A stretch of DNA of 64,000 nt from assembly GCF_050916355.1 (NCBI RefSeq), contig NZ_CP136946.1:806001-870000 (forward strand). The letters run 5' to 3'. Of the stretch, positions 34,295 through 43,026 are shown in pieces. This DNA is from Jeongeupia wiesaeckerbachi (GTDB taxonomy: Bacteria; Pseudomonadota; Gammaproteobacteria; Burkholderiales; Chitinibacteraceae). The translations under genes and the position numbers were made by a program. The notes beneath the pieces were generated by a model, which worked only from the letters and a program-made list of their open reading frames with translations, was not told the DNA's origin and did no database searches. The first letter of the stretch is position 1, and every line of letters begins with the position of its first letter.

Positions 34295-36075
34295 CACTTC
34301 ACGCCCAGCCGCTGCACCGCCTCGCGGACGATCTCATTGTCCGGATCAACTTTGGCCGCCGTATCGAAAATCTTGCGCGCCTCGGCCTTGTCGCCAAGCT
34401 GCCAGAGCACTTCGGCCAAGTGGGCACCGATCTCCGGATCGGGCATCCGGGCGTAGGCCTTCTCGAGCAGGGTCTTGGCATCATTCAGCCGGCCTTGGCG
34501 ATAGCGCAGCCAGCCCAAGCTGTCGAGCACGGTCGGGTTGCCGGGCTCCTTGGCCAACGCTGCGTCGAGCAGCTTCTGCGATTCGACCAGTTTGGCCTTG
34601 TCGCCCGGGGCCGCCCGGTTGGCCAGCGTATATCCGAGCGCATTCATGCCGATGGCGCTATCGGGTTCGAGTGCCAGATAACGGCGCAATTCGGCCTCGG
34701 CCTCGGCCTGATTGCCCATCAGGTCCGAGAACAGCGAGCGGTCGTACAGCAGGTCGGTGCTCGCCGGGTAGCGCTTGAGGCCTTCGCTCAGCAAGTCGTA
34801 GCCCTTGCGGTATTGCTTCACCTCGCGCCAGATCGATGCTTCGAGCTGGATCTTCTCGATTTTCGCTTCGTCGTTCGGTGCCGGGATCGCCTTGACCTGC
34901 GCCTGCGCGCCGTCGATGTCGCCCAGTCGCGCCAGCACTCGGACGAGGCGCTTGTCGGCCGACGGTTTGAACTCGCCGTCGACGGCTTCATACCAGTCCC
35001 GCGCATCGGCAAAGCGATAGCCTTCCTCGGCGATCTGGCCAAGGTAGTAGCGGAGGTTGCCGGTCTGCTGCGGTGCCAGCTCGGTCGCGCGCGTCAGCCG
35101 CTTTTCCGCCGTGTCGAGATCGTGCGTCTGTAGCGCGACCAGACCGCTACCGGTCAGCGCCTCGAGGTTGTTCGGCTGCAGTGCGAGCATTTCGTTGTAG
35201 ACACCGAGCGCCGCATCGAAACGCCCCGCCTCGACGTATTCGCGCGCCAGCGCCGAGCGCAGCGCCATCGATTTCGGCAAGGCACGTTCGGCCGAATTCA
35301 GGTAGTCGATCCGCGCCTGCGGCGTTGCCGACTTGCCCATCAACTGGGCGCGATACAGGATCGCCGGCTCCCAGTTGGCCTTGAGCCGGTTGGCCTCATC
35401 GAGCTCTTTCAAGGCGTCGTCGATACGGCCGACGTTGGCCAGCGCGACGGCACGGGCAAAGCGTGCCTCGGCCAGCTTCGGATACGGCGTGGTCAGCTCT
35501 TCGGTGAGCTTGAGCGCCGCTTCGCGATCGGTGTTCTTGTCCCAGAGCATGTGCATCTGCAGGAAGAACGGTGCGATTTCCTCGGGCTGCGCGGCCAGCA
35601 GCGCCTGAATGTGCGGCTTGGCTTCGTCGAGCCGGTTGGCGCGGATCAGCAGGCTGAGCATCACCTGTCGCGCGGCAACCGAATCGGGCACGGCGTCGAT
35701 CCAGCGCTGCGCGTCGTCGCGGGCAATCGTCAGCTGGCCGCTACCGATGGCGATCTCGGTCGCGCGACGTGCAACGCGCGGGTCATTGGTCCGTTGCGCC
35801 AGATCGTGCCAGGTTTGCGCCGCCAGTTGCGGCCGATCGCGCTGTAGCGCGATGTCGCCGACGAGGAAGCGCAACATCAATTCGCTGCTCAGCGGTATCT
35901 TGGGCAGCTTGTCGTCGGGAATCGCATCGTCGTCGAGCCCCGGCGCTTCCGCGGCGGGTTCACTGGCGTTGCCGACGGCGCCCGGTGTGCCCATCGACGC
36001 GCAGGCCGACAGCCCGAACGCCAGCAGCAACGCCGACAGCAAACGCGTGGTACGAACGGCGGGCGATTTAGTCAT
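34294..36075 (-). CDS. TPR-repeat lipoprotein
   Basis: A 593-residue tetratricopeptide-repeat protein with a lipoprotein signal: LLAFGLSAC gives a lipobox with Cys near 24, so it is exported and lipid-anchored. Multiple TPR units are spaced roughly every 34 residues, for example ALGVYNEMLALQPNNLEALTG and LLDAALAKEPGNPTVLDSLGW, and the C-terminal three repeats are the most regular. A protein of this size is common upstream of lolB in Neisseriales and Burkholderiales and is thought to act in envelope assembly, but no function is proven here. It is translationally coupled to lolB and divergent from mutM. Confidence 0.85.
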   Translation of the reverse strand: MTKSPAVRTTRLLSALLLAFGLSACASMGTPGAVGNASEPAAEAPGLDDDAIPDDKLPKIPLSSELMLRFLVGDIALQRDRPQLAAQTWHDLAQRTNDPRVARRATEIAIGSGQLTIARDDAQRWIDAVPDSVAARQVMLSLLIRANRLDEAKPHIQALLAAQPEEIAPFFLQMHMLWDKNTDREAALKLTEELTTPYPKLAEARFARAVALANVGRIDDALKELDEANRLKANWEPAILYRAQLMGKSATPQARIDYLNSAERALPKSMALRSALAREYVEAGRFDAALGVYNEMLALQPNNLEALTGSGLVALQTHDLDTAEKRLTRATELAPQQTGNLRYYLGQIAEEGYRFADARDWYEAVDGEFKPSADKRLVRVLARLGDIDGAQAQVKAIPAPNDEAKIEKIQLEASIWREVKQYRKGYDLLSEGLKRYPASTDLLYDRSLFSDLMGNQAEAEAELRRYLALEPDSAIGMNALGYTLANRAAPGDKAKLVESQKLLDAALAKEPGNPTVLDSLGWLRYRQGRLNDAKTLLEKAYARMPDPEIGAHLAEVLWQLGDKAEARKIFDTAAKVDPDNEIVREAVQRLGVK

Positions 36076-36169
36076 AGCGACGATTTGGCCTGTTTTATGT
36101 TAGACAGACTGATCTTAATGAATCGGCGTCACGGCGTCCAAATGCCGGCACGCCTTACCAGTAAAGACC

Positions 36170-36985
36170 ATGCCCGAGCTGCCCGAAGTCGAAACCACAC
36201 GCCGCGGCGTTGCCCCCTATCTCGACGACGCCGTCGTACGCGAACTGATCGTCCGTGAAGCCAGGCTGCGCTGGCCGATTCCGCCCGAGTTGCCGGAACG
36301 GATAGCCGGCCAGCCGATCCGCTCGCTCCGGCGCCGCGCCAAGTATCTGCTGATCGGTTTCGACACTGGCACGGCCATCATTCACCTTGGCATGAGCGGC
36401 AGCCTGCGGGTGCTGACCGAAGCCTATCCGCCCGAAAAACACGACCACTTCGATCTGGTGCTCACCTCGGGGACACGGTTGCGTTATCGCGATCCGCGCC
36501 GCTTCGGCGCGCTGCTGTGGGCCGACGGCGACGGCAGCACGCATCCGCTGATCGCCGCGCTCGGCCCCGAGCCGCTGTCCGACGCCTTCGACGCTGCCCA
36601 CCTCGCCGCAGCGCTCGCGCGCACGCGTCGTGCGGTGAAGCTGGTGATCATGGACAACCATGTCGTCGTTGGCGTCGGCAATATCTACGCCTCGGAATCG
36701 CTGTTCCGCGCCGGCGTGCATCCGGAGCGGCCGGCCGCGTCGCTGACCCCGGCCGAAACAGCCAAGCTCGCCGACGCGATCAAGGCCACGCTGGCCGAGG
36801 CGATCGCCGCCGGCGGCAGCACCTTGCGCGACTTCGTCGACTCCGAAGGCAAGCCCGGTTACTTCCAGCTCAACGCCTTCGTCTATGGCCGGAATGACAC
36901 ACCGTGCCGCGTTTGCAGCACGCTCATCCGGCAAATTCGTATCGGCCAGCGGACAAGCTACTACTGCCCCCACTGCCAGCGTTGA
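36170..36985 (+). CDS. mutM: Formamidopyrimidine-DNA glycosylase (Fpg)
   Basis: Base-excision repair enzyme that removes 8-oxoguanine and other oxidised purines, using the N-terminal proline as nucleophile. It begins MPELPEVETTRRG with P2 and E3 correct. The zinc-finger C-terminus CRVCSTLIRQ...YYCPHCQR is complete, and the H2TH-type block NHVVVGVGNIYASESLFRAG is visible. At 271 residues the length is normal. It is divergent from the TPR lipoprotein across about 94 bases and may share a promoter region with it. Confidence 0.97.
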   Translation: MPELPEVETTRRGVAPYLDDAVVRELIVREARLRWPIPPELPERIAGQPIRSLRRRAKYLLIGFDTGTAIIHLGMSGSLRVLTEAYPPEKHDHFDLVLTSGTRLRYRDPRRFGALLWADGDGSTHPLIAALGPEPLSDAFDAAHLAAALARTRRAVKLVIMDNHVVVGVGNIYASESLFRAGVHPERPAASLTPAETAKLADAIKATLAEAIAAGGSTLRDFVDSEGKPGYFQLNAFVYGRNDTPCRVCSTLIRQIRIGQRTSYYCPHCQR

Positions 36986-37046
36986 CAAGCGTCGCGCGGG
37001 CGGGTGATAACAGCGGCAATATTTACAATATGAGGCCGTGCGCCCG

Positions 37047-39065
37047 ATGAGCACCGATTACCTGCATCGCGACGAAGTCGCAGTCAACGATCCGGCCGAC
37101 GCAGGCGATCGCCTCGTCGGCGACTTCCAGGCCTATAGCCAGTGGCGCGCCACGCTGACCCAGTCGGTGTCGCAACTGTCGCGCTGGCTGTCCGAACAGG
37201 ACCTCGACGACGCGCAGACCCAGCTGCGCATCAACGCGCTGCAGTCCAAGCTGCGCGACGACAAACTCAAAATCGCCTTCGTCGCCGAGTTCTCGCGCGG
37301 CAAGTCCGAGCTGATCAACGCGATCTTCTTCGCCCACTACGGCAAGCGCGTGCTGCCTTCCAGCGCCGGCCGGACGACGATGTGTCCGACCGAGTTGCTC
37401 TACGACGGCAGCGAGGCCCCGTCGATCAAGCTGCTGCCGATCGAGACGCGCGCGCAGAACGTCACCACCAGCGAATACCGTCGCTACCCGGAAGAATGGA
37501 CGACGATTCCGCTCGACATCGACAACCCCGACCAGTTGCTCGCCGCGTTTCGCCGCGTCGGCGAAACCCGCCGGGCACGGCTCGATGAAGCGCAGAAATT
37601 CGGTCTCTACGACGCTGGCGACATCGATCAGCAGCTCGTCGTCGGCAACGACGGCACGATCGAGATTCCGTGCTGGCGCCACGCGATCATCAATTTCCCG
37701 CATCCGCTGCTCGAACAGGGACTGGTGATCCTCGACACGCCGGGGCTGAACGCGATCGGTACCGAACCCGAGCTGACGCTGAACCTGCTGCCGAACGCAC
37801 ACGCCATCCTGTTCATCCTGGCCGCCGAGACCGGCGTCACCAAGAGCGACATCGACGTCTGGCGCAACCACATCGGCAAGTCGCAGGGCAGCGGTCGCGG
37901 CCGGCTGGTCGTGCTCAACAAGATCGATACGCTGTGGGACGAACTGAAATCGCCGGCCGAAACCGAAGCCGAAATCGTCCGCCAGGTCGACACCACCGCG
38001 CAGCTGCTCGGCATCTCGACGCGGCAGGTCTACCCGGTGTCGGCGCAGAAAGCGCTGGTCGCCAAGGTGCAGGACAACGCCGCACTGCTCGAGCGTTCGC
38101 GCCTGACCGCGCTGGAAACCGCGCTGTCGGAAGAGTTGCTGCCGGCCAAGCTCGACATCGTCCGTGATGCGACGGTGACCGAGGTCGAGGACATCGTGAT
38201 GGCGACGCGCGGCATTCTGTCGGCGCGGCGTGACGGCGTCACCGAGCAGCTGTTCGAGCTGACCGGCCTGCGTGGCAAGAACCAAGATGTCGTCGCGCAG
38301 ATGATGGACAAGGTGCAGGCCGACAAGAAGGAATTCGAACAGGGGCTGGTGCGCTTCCAGGCCTTGCGTTCGATCTTCTCGCAACAGCAGAACCAGCTGC
38401 TGACGCTGCTGGGCATGGACGCGCTGAAGGCGCAGATCGCCGGCATCCGCGCCGAGATGGAACGCAGCCTGTTCTCGTTCGGTGAAACCGGGCTGCGCGC
38501 GATCATGGACCGCTTCTTCAAGGACGTGAACGACAACATCAGCCGCGCTGCCGAACAGGTCGCCGAGGTGCAGGCGATGATGGCGGCGATGTACAAGAAG
38601 TTCAGCGACGAGCACGGTCTTGGCCAGGTGACGCCGCCGCCGTTCTCGACGCTGAAATATCACAAGGAACTGGCACGGCTCGAGAAGTCGTTCCGCGAGC
38701 ACTTCAACACTGTCGGCCGGCTGCTGACGACGAGCCAGGGCCGCCTGACGCACAAGTTCTTCGAAACCGTCGCCAGCCGTGTCGTCTATGTGTTCGAGGT
38801 TGCCAACCGCGACGTCGAACACTGGCTGAAAGCGGTGATGGCGCCGATGGAAACCCAGGTGAAGGAACACCAGCTGCAACTGCGCCGCCGGCTCGAAAGC
38901 ATCAAGCGCATCCACAAGGCGACCGATACGCTCGAAGGCCGGATCGAAGAGCTTGAGGACATCGACCGCCAGTTGACGCAGCAGTTGTCCGAGCTGAACG
39001 AACGTCAGCGCGCGGTGTTTGCCGTGCTCAACGGCGGCATGGTGCGCGAAGGCCGCGCGGCCTGA
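37047..39065 (+). CDS. Bacterial dynamin-family GTPase
   Basis: A large membrane-associated GTPase. The G1 loop AEFSRGKSELINA is at about residues 80-92, the G3 is DTPGLNA, and the G4 is NKID near 290. The C-terminal half is long and helical with a coiled-coil region. No transmembrane helix is visible. Such dynamins are linked in other bacteria with membrane fusion, phage-stress tolerance or nucleoid positioning; this one is a single gene, whereas several bacterial dynamins come in pairs. ATG 37047 is chosen over GTG 37038 because GAGG at 37032-37035 spaces better. It is followed by a terminator. Confidence 0.85.
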   Translation: MSTDYLHRDEVAVNDPADAGDRLVGDFQAYSQWRATLTQSVSQLSRWLSEQDLDDAQTQLRINALQSKLRDDKLKIAFVAEFSRGKSELINAIFFAHYGKRVLPSSAGRTTMCPTELLYDGSEAPSIKLLPIETRAQNVTTSEYRRYPEEWTTIPLDIDNPDQLLAAFRRVGETRRARLDEAQKFGLYDAGDIDQQLVVGNDGTIEIPCWRHAIINFPHPLLEQGLVILDTPGLNAIGTEPELTLNLLPNAHAILFILAAETGVTKSDIDVWRNHIGKSQGSGRGRLVVLNKIDTLWDELKSPAETEAEIVRQVDTTAQLLGISTRQVYPVSAQKALVAKVQDNAALLERSRLTALETALSEELLPAKLDIVRDATVTEVEDIVMATRGILSARRDGVTEQLFELTGLRGKNQDVVAQMMDKVQADKKEFEQGLVRFQALRSIFSQQQNQLLTLLGMDALKAQIAGIRAEMERSLFSFGETGLRAIMDRFFKDVNDNISRAAEQVAEVQAMMAAMYKKFSDEHGLGQVTPPPFSTLKYHKELARLEKSFREHFNTVGRLLTTSQGRLTHKFFETVASRVVYVFEVANRDVEHWLKAVMAPMETQVKEHQLQLRRRLESIKRIHKATDTLEGRIEELEDIDRQLTQQLSELNERQRAVFAVLNGGMVREGRAA

Positions 39066-39089
39066 GATCGCCCCAAGCCTTCACCGTGA

Positions 39090-39117
39090 AAAAAGCCGCG
39101 CCATTGCGCGGCTTTTT
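39090..39117. terminator. Terminator after the dynamin gene
   Basis: aaaaagccgcgc (39090-39101) pairs with gcgcggcttttt (39106-39117), loop CATT, a 12-bp stem; followed by GTTTG. Confidence 0.85.
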
Positions 39118-39175
39118 GTTTGGGCTCAGCGGCCGGCGGCGCTAACATCGCCTTCATTGCCCACGGAGGAAGCCC

Positions 39176-39940
39176 ATGTCCGCACCCGATCAAATCCAGC
39201 TGGAAATCTGCGCCGGTTCGGTTTATTCGTGTCTGGCCGCACAGGAAGGCGGCGCCGCACGCGTCGAATTCTGCGACAACCTGCTCGAAGGCGGTACGAC
39301 GCCGTCGCACGGCGCCATCGCCGTCGCGCGCGACCGCTTGTGGATCACGCTCAACGTCATCATTCGCCCACGCGGCGGCGACTTCCTCTATGACGAGGTC
39401 GAATTCGAGGTGATGAAGCGCGACATCCTCGCCTGCAAGAAGATCGGTGCCGACGGCGTCGTCATCGGCCTGCTGACCGCCGACGGTGACATCGATGTCG
39501 CCCGGACCAAGGAGCTGGTCGAACTGGCCGCGCCGATGCAGGTCAGCTTCCATCGCGCTTTCGACGTAGCCCGCGATCCGCTCAAGGCGCTGGAAGACGT
39601 GATCGCCACCGGTTGCAACCGCTTGCTCACCAGCGGCCAGGCACCGAGTGCGCTCGAAGGCGTGGCAATGCTCAAGCAACTGAACGAGATCGCCGGCGAC
39701 CGGCTGATCGTGATGCCCGGCGCCGGCGTGCGCGGCCACAACATCGCCGAACTGGTGCGATCGACCGGTTGCCGCGAGTACCACAGTTCGGGGCGGGCGC
39801 CACGCGACAGCGCGATGCGCTACCGCAACGCCGTGGTCAAGATGGGCGCTCCGGGCCAGGACGAATACGCGATCGTCGACACCGACGCCACGCTGGTTCG
39901 CGAGCTGGTCGCCAACGCCCACGGTGCGCTGGCCCCGTAA
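39176..39940 (+). CDS. cutC: CutC family protein
   Basis: A TIM-barrel protein of the CutC family, historically named for copper homeostasis though the biochemical role is unresolved. Of 254 residues the conserved blocks are LEICAGSVYSCLAAQEGGAARVEFCDNL-like (split here as LEICAGS and AARVEFCDNLLEGGTTPSHG), IRPRGGDFLYDEVE, VSFHRAFDVARDPLKALEDV and MPGAGVRGHNIAEL. It has a GGAGG ribosome site, its own terminator-bounded transcript upstream, and no copper genes nearby. Confidence 0.92.
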   Translation: MSAPDQIQLEICAGSVYSCLAAQEGGAARVEFCDNLLEGGTTPSHGAIAVARDRLWITLNVIIRPRGGDFLYDEVEFEVMKRDILACKKIGADGVVIGLLTADGDIDVARTKELVELAAPMQVSFHRAFDVARDPLKALEDVIATGCNRLLTSGQAPSALEGVAMLKQLNEIAGDRLIVMPGAGVRGHNIAELVRSTGCREYHSSGRAPRDSAMRYRNAVVKMGAPGQDEYAIVDTDATLVRELVANAHGALAP

Positions 39941-40062
39941 ACCGCGCCTCAGCCAAGGATCGATCGCCAGCACCGCACGAGAGGGATGGCCGTGCTGGCG
40001 CCGCTTTCGATCAATGCGGGCCCGAGCAATGGACGCCCCGGAGCAACAGCCCGGGCACAGGG

Positions 40063-41100
40063 TCAAAGATCGATACGCCGGCCGGTCCGGCTGCTGGCGA
40101 TACCGGCCTCGATCACCCGCATCACCGCCACGGCGTCGGACGGCATCACCGGATTCGGGCCGGTGCCAAGCAAGGCATCGCGAATGCCGGCGTAATAGGC
40201 GGTGTATTCGCCGCGCGGCAGATCGATGTGCTGCTTGCGGGTCTCGCCGTCAAACTCGGTAAACAAGGCCATCTGCCGCGCATCGAAGGCCCACGCCGGG
40301 TGGCCCGGCCGCATGCCGGCCTTGAGTTGCTCGGCCTGGCTGTCGGCGCCGTCGACGACCAGGCTGCCACCGGTGCCATGGACGAGAAAGCGGTGACCGC
40401 CGCCCACCACAAGGTTGCTGACCCCGAGCACGACGCGTAGGTCCCGATAGCCAAGCACGACGTGGACATCATCGTCGGCGAGCGCACCGTCGCGCCGCTG
40501 CGCCAGATCGGCCCAGACGGTCTGCGGCACGCCAAAGAGTTGCAGCGCCTGATCGACGAGGTGCGGACCGAAGTCATACCACAGCCCGGAACCGGGCTGC
40601 GCCGACTCGCGCCAGCGTTGCTGGACCACCGGCCGGAAACGGTCGACCCGGCTTTCGAACTGTTTGACCGCGCCGATCCGGCCCGCCGCGATCGCACTGC
40701 GAATGGCGATGAAGTCGGCATGCCAGCGACTGTTGTGGAAGACCGACAGCAGTCGCCCGGTTTGCGCGGCAAGCGCCGCCAGCGACTCGGCCTCGGCAAC
40801 CGTCAGCGTGAACGGCTTGTCGACGACGACATTGCGACCGGCCAGCAAGGCCGCGCGCGCCAGCGATGCGTGGCTGTCATTCGGCGTCGCGATCACCACC
40901 AGATCGAGGTCGCGCCGGGCGATCAGCGCTTCGGCGTCGGGTTCGACCTCGACATCGGGCCAATCGGCGCTGACCGCCAGCGGCCGGCTCGATGCGATCG
41001 TCGCCAGCTTCAGGCCCGGTGTCGCAGCAATCAGCGGTGCGTGAAAAGTCTTGCCGGCATTGCCGTAGCCGATCAGCCCGACTTGTAGTTGTTTTTTCAT
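40063..41100 (-). CDS. Gfo/Idh/MocA-family NAD(P)-dependent oxidoreductase
   Basis: A two-domain sugar or inositol dehydrogenase type. The N-terminal Rossmann motif GLIGYGNAGKTFHAP (residues 8-22) binds NAD(P); VVIATPNDSHASLARAALLAGRNVVVDKPF contains the catalytic Lys in DKPF (about residue 96). A conserved YDFGPHLVDQALQLFG includes a likely active-site His. The 345-residue length and the H-x-P-L-I region resemble YdgJ/YvaA oxidoreductases (scyllo-inositol type); substrate is not predictable. Divergent from the downstream acyltransferase gene. Confidence 0.88.
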   Translation of the reverse strand: MKKQLQVGLIGYGNAGKTFHAPLIAATPGLKLATIASSRPLAVSADWPDVEVEPDAEALIARRDLDLVVIATPNDSHASLARAALLAGRNVVVDKPFTLTVAEAESLAALAAQTGRLLSVFHNSRWHADFIAIRSAIAAGRIGAVKQFESRVDRFRPVVQQRWRESAQPGSGLWYDFGPHLVDQALQLFGVPQTVWADLAQRRDGALADDDVHVVLGYRDLRVVLGVSNLVVGGGHRFLVHGTGGSLVVDGADSQAEQLKAGMRPGHPAWAFDARQMALFTEFDGETRKQHIDLPRGEYTAYYAGIRDALLGTGPNPVMPSDAVAVMRVIEAGIASSRTGRRIDL

Positions 41101-41201
41101 AGCGCGGCTCCCACCTCGCGGGTCAACCGGCCCGTTCTACGCTGCCTTGCCGCCGCTGTCGCTCGGGCTTTACCCTAGCCACAACGCCTTTGGACCTGCT
41201 C

Positions 41202-42326
41202 ATGAACATCCAGCTTCATTCTCGTATCGCCGCGCTCGACGCCGCACGCTGGAACGCGCTGGCCGGCAGCCAGACGGTGCTGCAGCTCGCCTTCCTCGAC
41301 GCGCTCGAACACAGCGGCTGCGTCAGTGCCCGAACCGGCTGGCAACCGTGTCACCTGACGCTGGACGATCTCGCCGCAGCAGTCCCGCTCTATCTGAAGG
41401 GGCATTCGTTCGGCGAGTATGTATTCGATTGGTCATGGGCACGCGCGTACGAGCAGCACGGCGTCGACTACTACCCGAAGCTCGTCGCCGCCGTGCCGTT
41501 CACCCCGGTCCCCGGATCAAGACTGCTGGCATCGAACGACGCGCAACGTCTGCAACTGGCACACGGCTTGCGGGCCGCCGCCGAATCGCTCGATGCCGGC
41601 TCGGTCCATGTGCTGTTTCACGGTGAAGCCGACGCCACGGCGCTCGAAGCTGCCGGTTTTTTCCTGCGCAGCCAGATCCAGTTCCACTGGCAGCGGCAGC
41701 AAGGCTGGCGCGATTTCGACGACTTTCTCGACGCACTCAAGGCGACCAAGCGCAAGAAAATCCGCCAGGAGCGACGCAAGGTCGCCGACGCCGGTGTCGA
41801 AATCGTCCGCAAACACGGCGCGGCGATCACCGAAACAGATTGGCGTTTTTTCGCCGCCTGTTATGCCAATACCTACGACGAACACCGCAGCAGTCCCTAC
41901 CTGACCCTCGACTTCTTCCTGCGGCTCTGGCGATCACTGCCCGATGCCTGCCTGCTGATCCTCGCCTATCGCGATGGCAAGCCCATCGCCGCAGCGCTCG
42001 ATTTGGTCGACGGTGACCGCCTCTACGGCCGCTACTGGGGCGCGCAATGGGATGAAGCCGGTTTCGTGCCGGCTTTGCACTTCGAGCTGTGCTACTACCA
42101 GGGCATCGAATATGCGCTCGAACATTCACTGCCGGTGTTTGAAGGCGGCGCCCAGGGCGAACACAAGCTCGCCCGCGGTTTTGCGCCGGTACTGACGCGC
42201 TCGGCGCATTGGCTGCGCCACCCGGGCTTCCATCAGGCGATCGCCCGCGCCGTCCATCTGGAAACGCGTCAAATCTCGGCCGAACTCGACGGACTGACTG
42301 TCCGCTATGCAGCCCCGCTCAACTAA
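41202..42326 (+). CDS. FemAB-like / GNAT-type acyltransferase
   Basis: A 374-residue protein of the FemAB-like acyltransferase family (PF04339 type), often annotated as GNAT family N-acetyltransferase. Recognisable segments are VLQLAFLDALEHSG, YLKGHSFGEYVFDWSWARAY, KKIRQERRKVADAG and, at the C-terminal half, LEHSLPVFEGGAQGEHKLARGF. Family members may modify amines or peptidoglycan-linked substrates; none is proven here. ATG 41202 (MNIQLHSRIAALDAARW) is taken over an upstream TTG at 41190. A 201-base spacer then leads to the tad operon. Confidence 0.8.
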   Translation: MNIQLHSRIAALDAARWNALAGSQTVLQLAFLDALEHSGCVSARTGWQPCHLTLDDLAAAVPLYLKGHSFGEYVFDWSWARAYEQHGVDYYPKLVAAVPFTPVPGSRLLASNDAQRLQLAHGLRAAAESLDAGSVHVLFHGEADATALEAAGFFLRSQIQFHWQRQQGWRDFDDFLDALKATKRKKIRQERRKVADAGVEIVRKHGAAITETDWRFFAACYANTYDEHRSSPYLTLDFFLRLWRSLPDACLLILAYRDGKPIAAALDLVDGDRLYGRYWGAQWDEAGFVPALHFELCYYQGIEYALEHSLPVFEGGAQGEHKLARGFAPVLTRSAHWLRHPGFHQAIARAVHLETRQISAELDGLTVRYAAPLN

Positions 42327-42466
42327 GCCGAACTGCGTCGCCACGCTGCCGACGCACTAAAAATTACAAAAAACGGCAGCAAAAAATAAATTATTGCGAT
42401 ACATGCGTACGCCGTTCGTCAGCAAGCCCGGATTGCACCGGCGCTCCTTCCTAAGCTGCAACTGAA

Positions 42467-42496
42467 CCTGACCGATGCAGGAACAATCCGGTCAGG
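42467..42496 (+). promoter_or_regulatory. Hairpin in the leader of the first flp gene
   Basis: CCTGACCG (42467-42474) pairs with CGGTCAGG (42489-42496) around a 14-base loop, 18 bases before the AAGGAGG ribosome site of flp1. It may stabilise the mRNA or be a regulator-binding palindrome. The AT-rich tract at about 42358-42400 is the likely promoter zone, but no clear hexamers are seen. Confidence 0.35.
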
Positions 42497-42527
42497 GATG
42501 TAGCCAGATTTGGCAAGGAGGAATGTC

Positions 42528-42707
42528 ATGAATATCTCGATCTCACGCCCCCGCCGGCAACAAGGCGCCACCGCAATCGAGTACGCACTCATCGCGGCCC
42601 TGATTGCGATTGTCATCGCTGTAGCCGCAGCAGCGCTTGGCACCAATCTAAAAGGTATCTTCACCAAGATCGGCACTTGCATCACAACGCCTGCCTCATG
42701 CACGTAA
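42528..42707 (+). CDS. flp: Flp-type pilin 1 (Tad pilus)
   Basis: A 59-residue Flp prepilin, the major subunit of the Tad pilus. After a short basic leader (MNISISRPRRQQG) comes the cleavage site G-A, the processed start ATAIEYALIAALIAIVIAVA with conserved Glu5 and Tyr6, and a C-terminal pair of cysteines in IGTCITTPASC. AAGGAGG at 42515-42521 is a near-ideal ribosome site, fitting high expression. I start at ATG 42528 rather than the upstream ATG because of that site. First gene of the operon. Confidence 0.95.
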   Translation: MNISISRPRRQQGATAIEYALIAALIAIVIAVAAAALGTNLKGIFTKIGTCITTPASCT

Positions 42708-42723
42708 CCCTACGTTTGCAATC

Positions 42724-42777
42724 GAGGGTGACCAGATTTGCCTCGCCTCAAAGGCCACCCTCCTAGGCAAATCAGGT
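42724..42777 (+). promoter_or_regulatory. Intercistronic hairpin between the two flp genes, with alternative pairing
   Basis: GATTTGCCT (42735-42743) pairs perfectly with AGGCAAATC (42765-42773), extended by ACC/GGT beyond one mismatch. Its loop contains CACCCTC (42756-42762), which could instead pair with GAGGGTG (42724-42730) directly before the stem, so the RNA has two competing structures. No T-run follows and the flp2 ribosome site (GGGAG) remains free downstream. A 3' stabiliser of pilin mRNA or an attenuator is inferred. Confidence 0.45.
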
Positions 42778-42795
42778 CAAACGGGAGAAACGTAA

Positions 42796-42969
42796 ATGAT
42801 TGCACAACGCCTTAGTCGTCAACGTGGAGCTACAGCAATCGAGTACGCGTTGATTGCTGCATTGATCGCCATCGTAATTGCTGTAGCTGCGGCGGCGCTC
42901 GGCACGAATATTTCCGGCTTGTTTTCGAAAATCGGCACCTGTCTGACGACACCGTCTTCCTGCGTTTGA
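42796..42969 (+). CDS. Flp-type pilin 2 (Tad pilus)
   Basis: A 57-residue second Flp prepilin, near-identical in plan to the first: leader MIAQRLSRQRG, cleavage G-A, TAIEYALIAALIAIVIAVA helix, then LGTNISGLFSKIGTC with C-terminal Cys pair. It has a GGGAG ribosome site. The DNA differs from flp1 at many third positions, showing an old duplication rather than a recent copy. Too short for many gene-finders, so easily missed. Confidence 0.93.
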   Translation: MIAQRLSRQRGATAIEYALIAALIAIVIAVAAAALGTNISGLFSKIGTCLTTPSSCV

Positions 42970-43026
42970 CCCATTCAACGTCAATGACACACCGAGCACC
43001 GCATCCAAATAGGCAGGGAACACACC

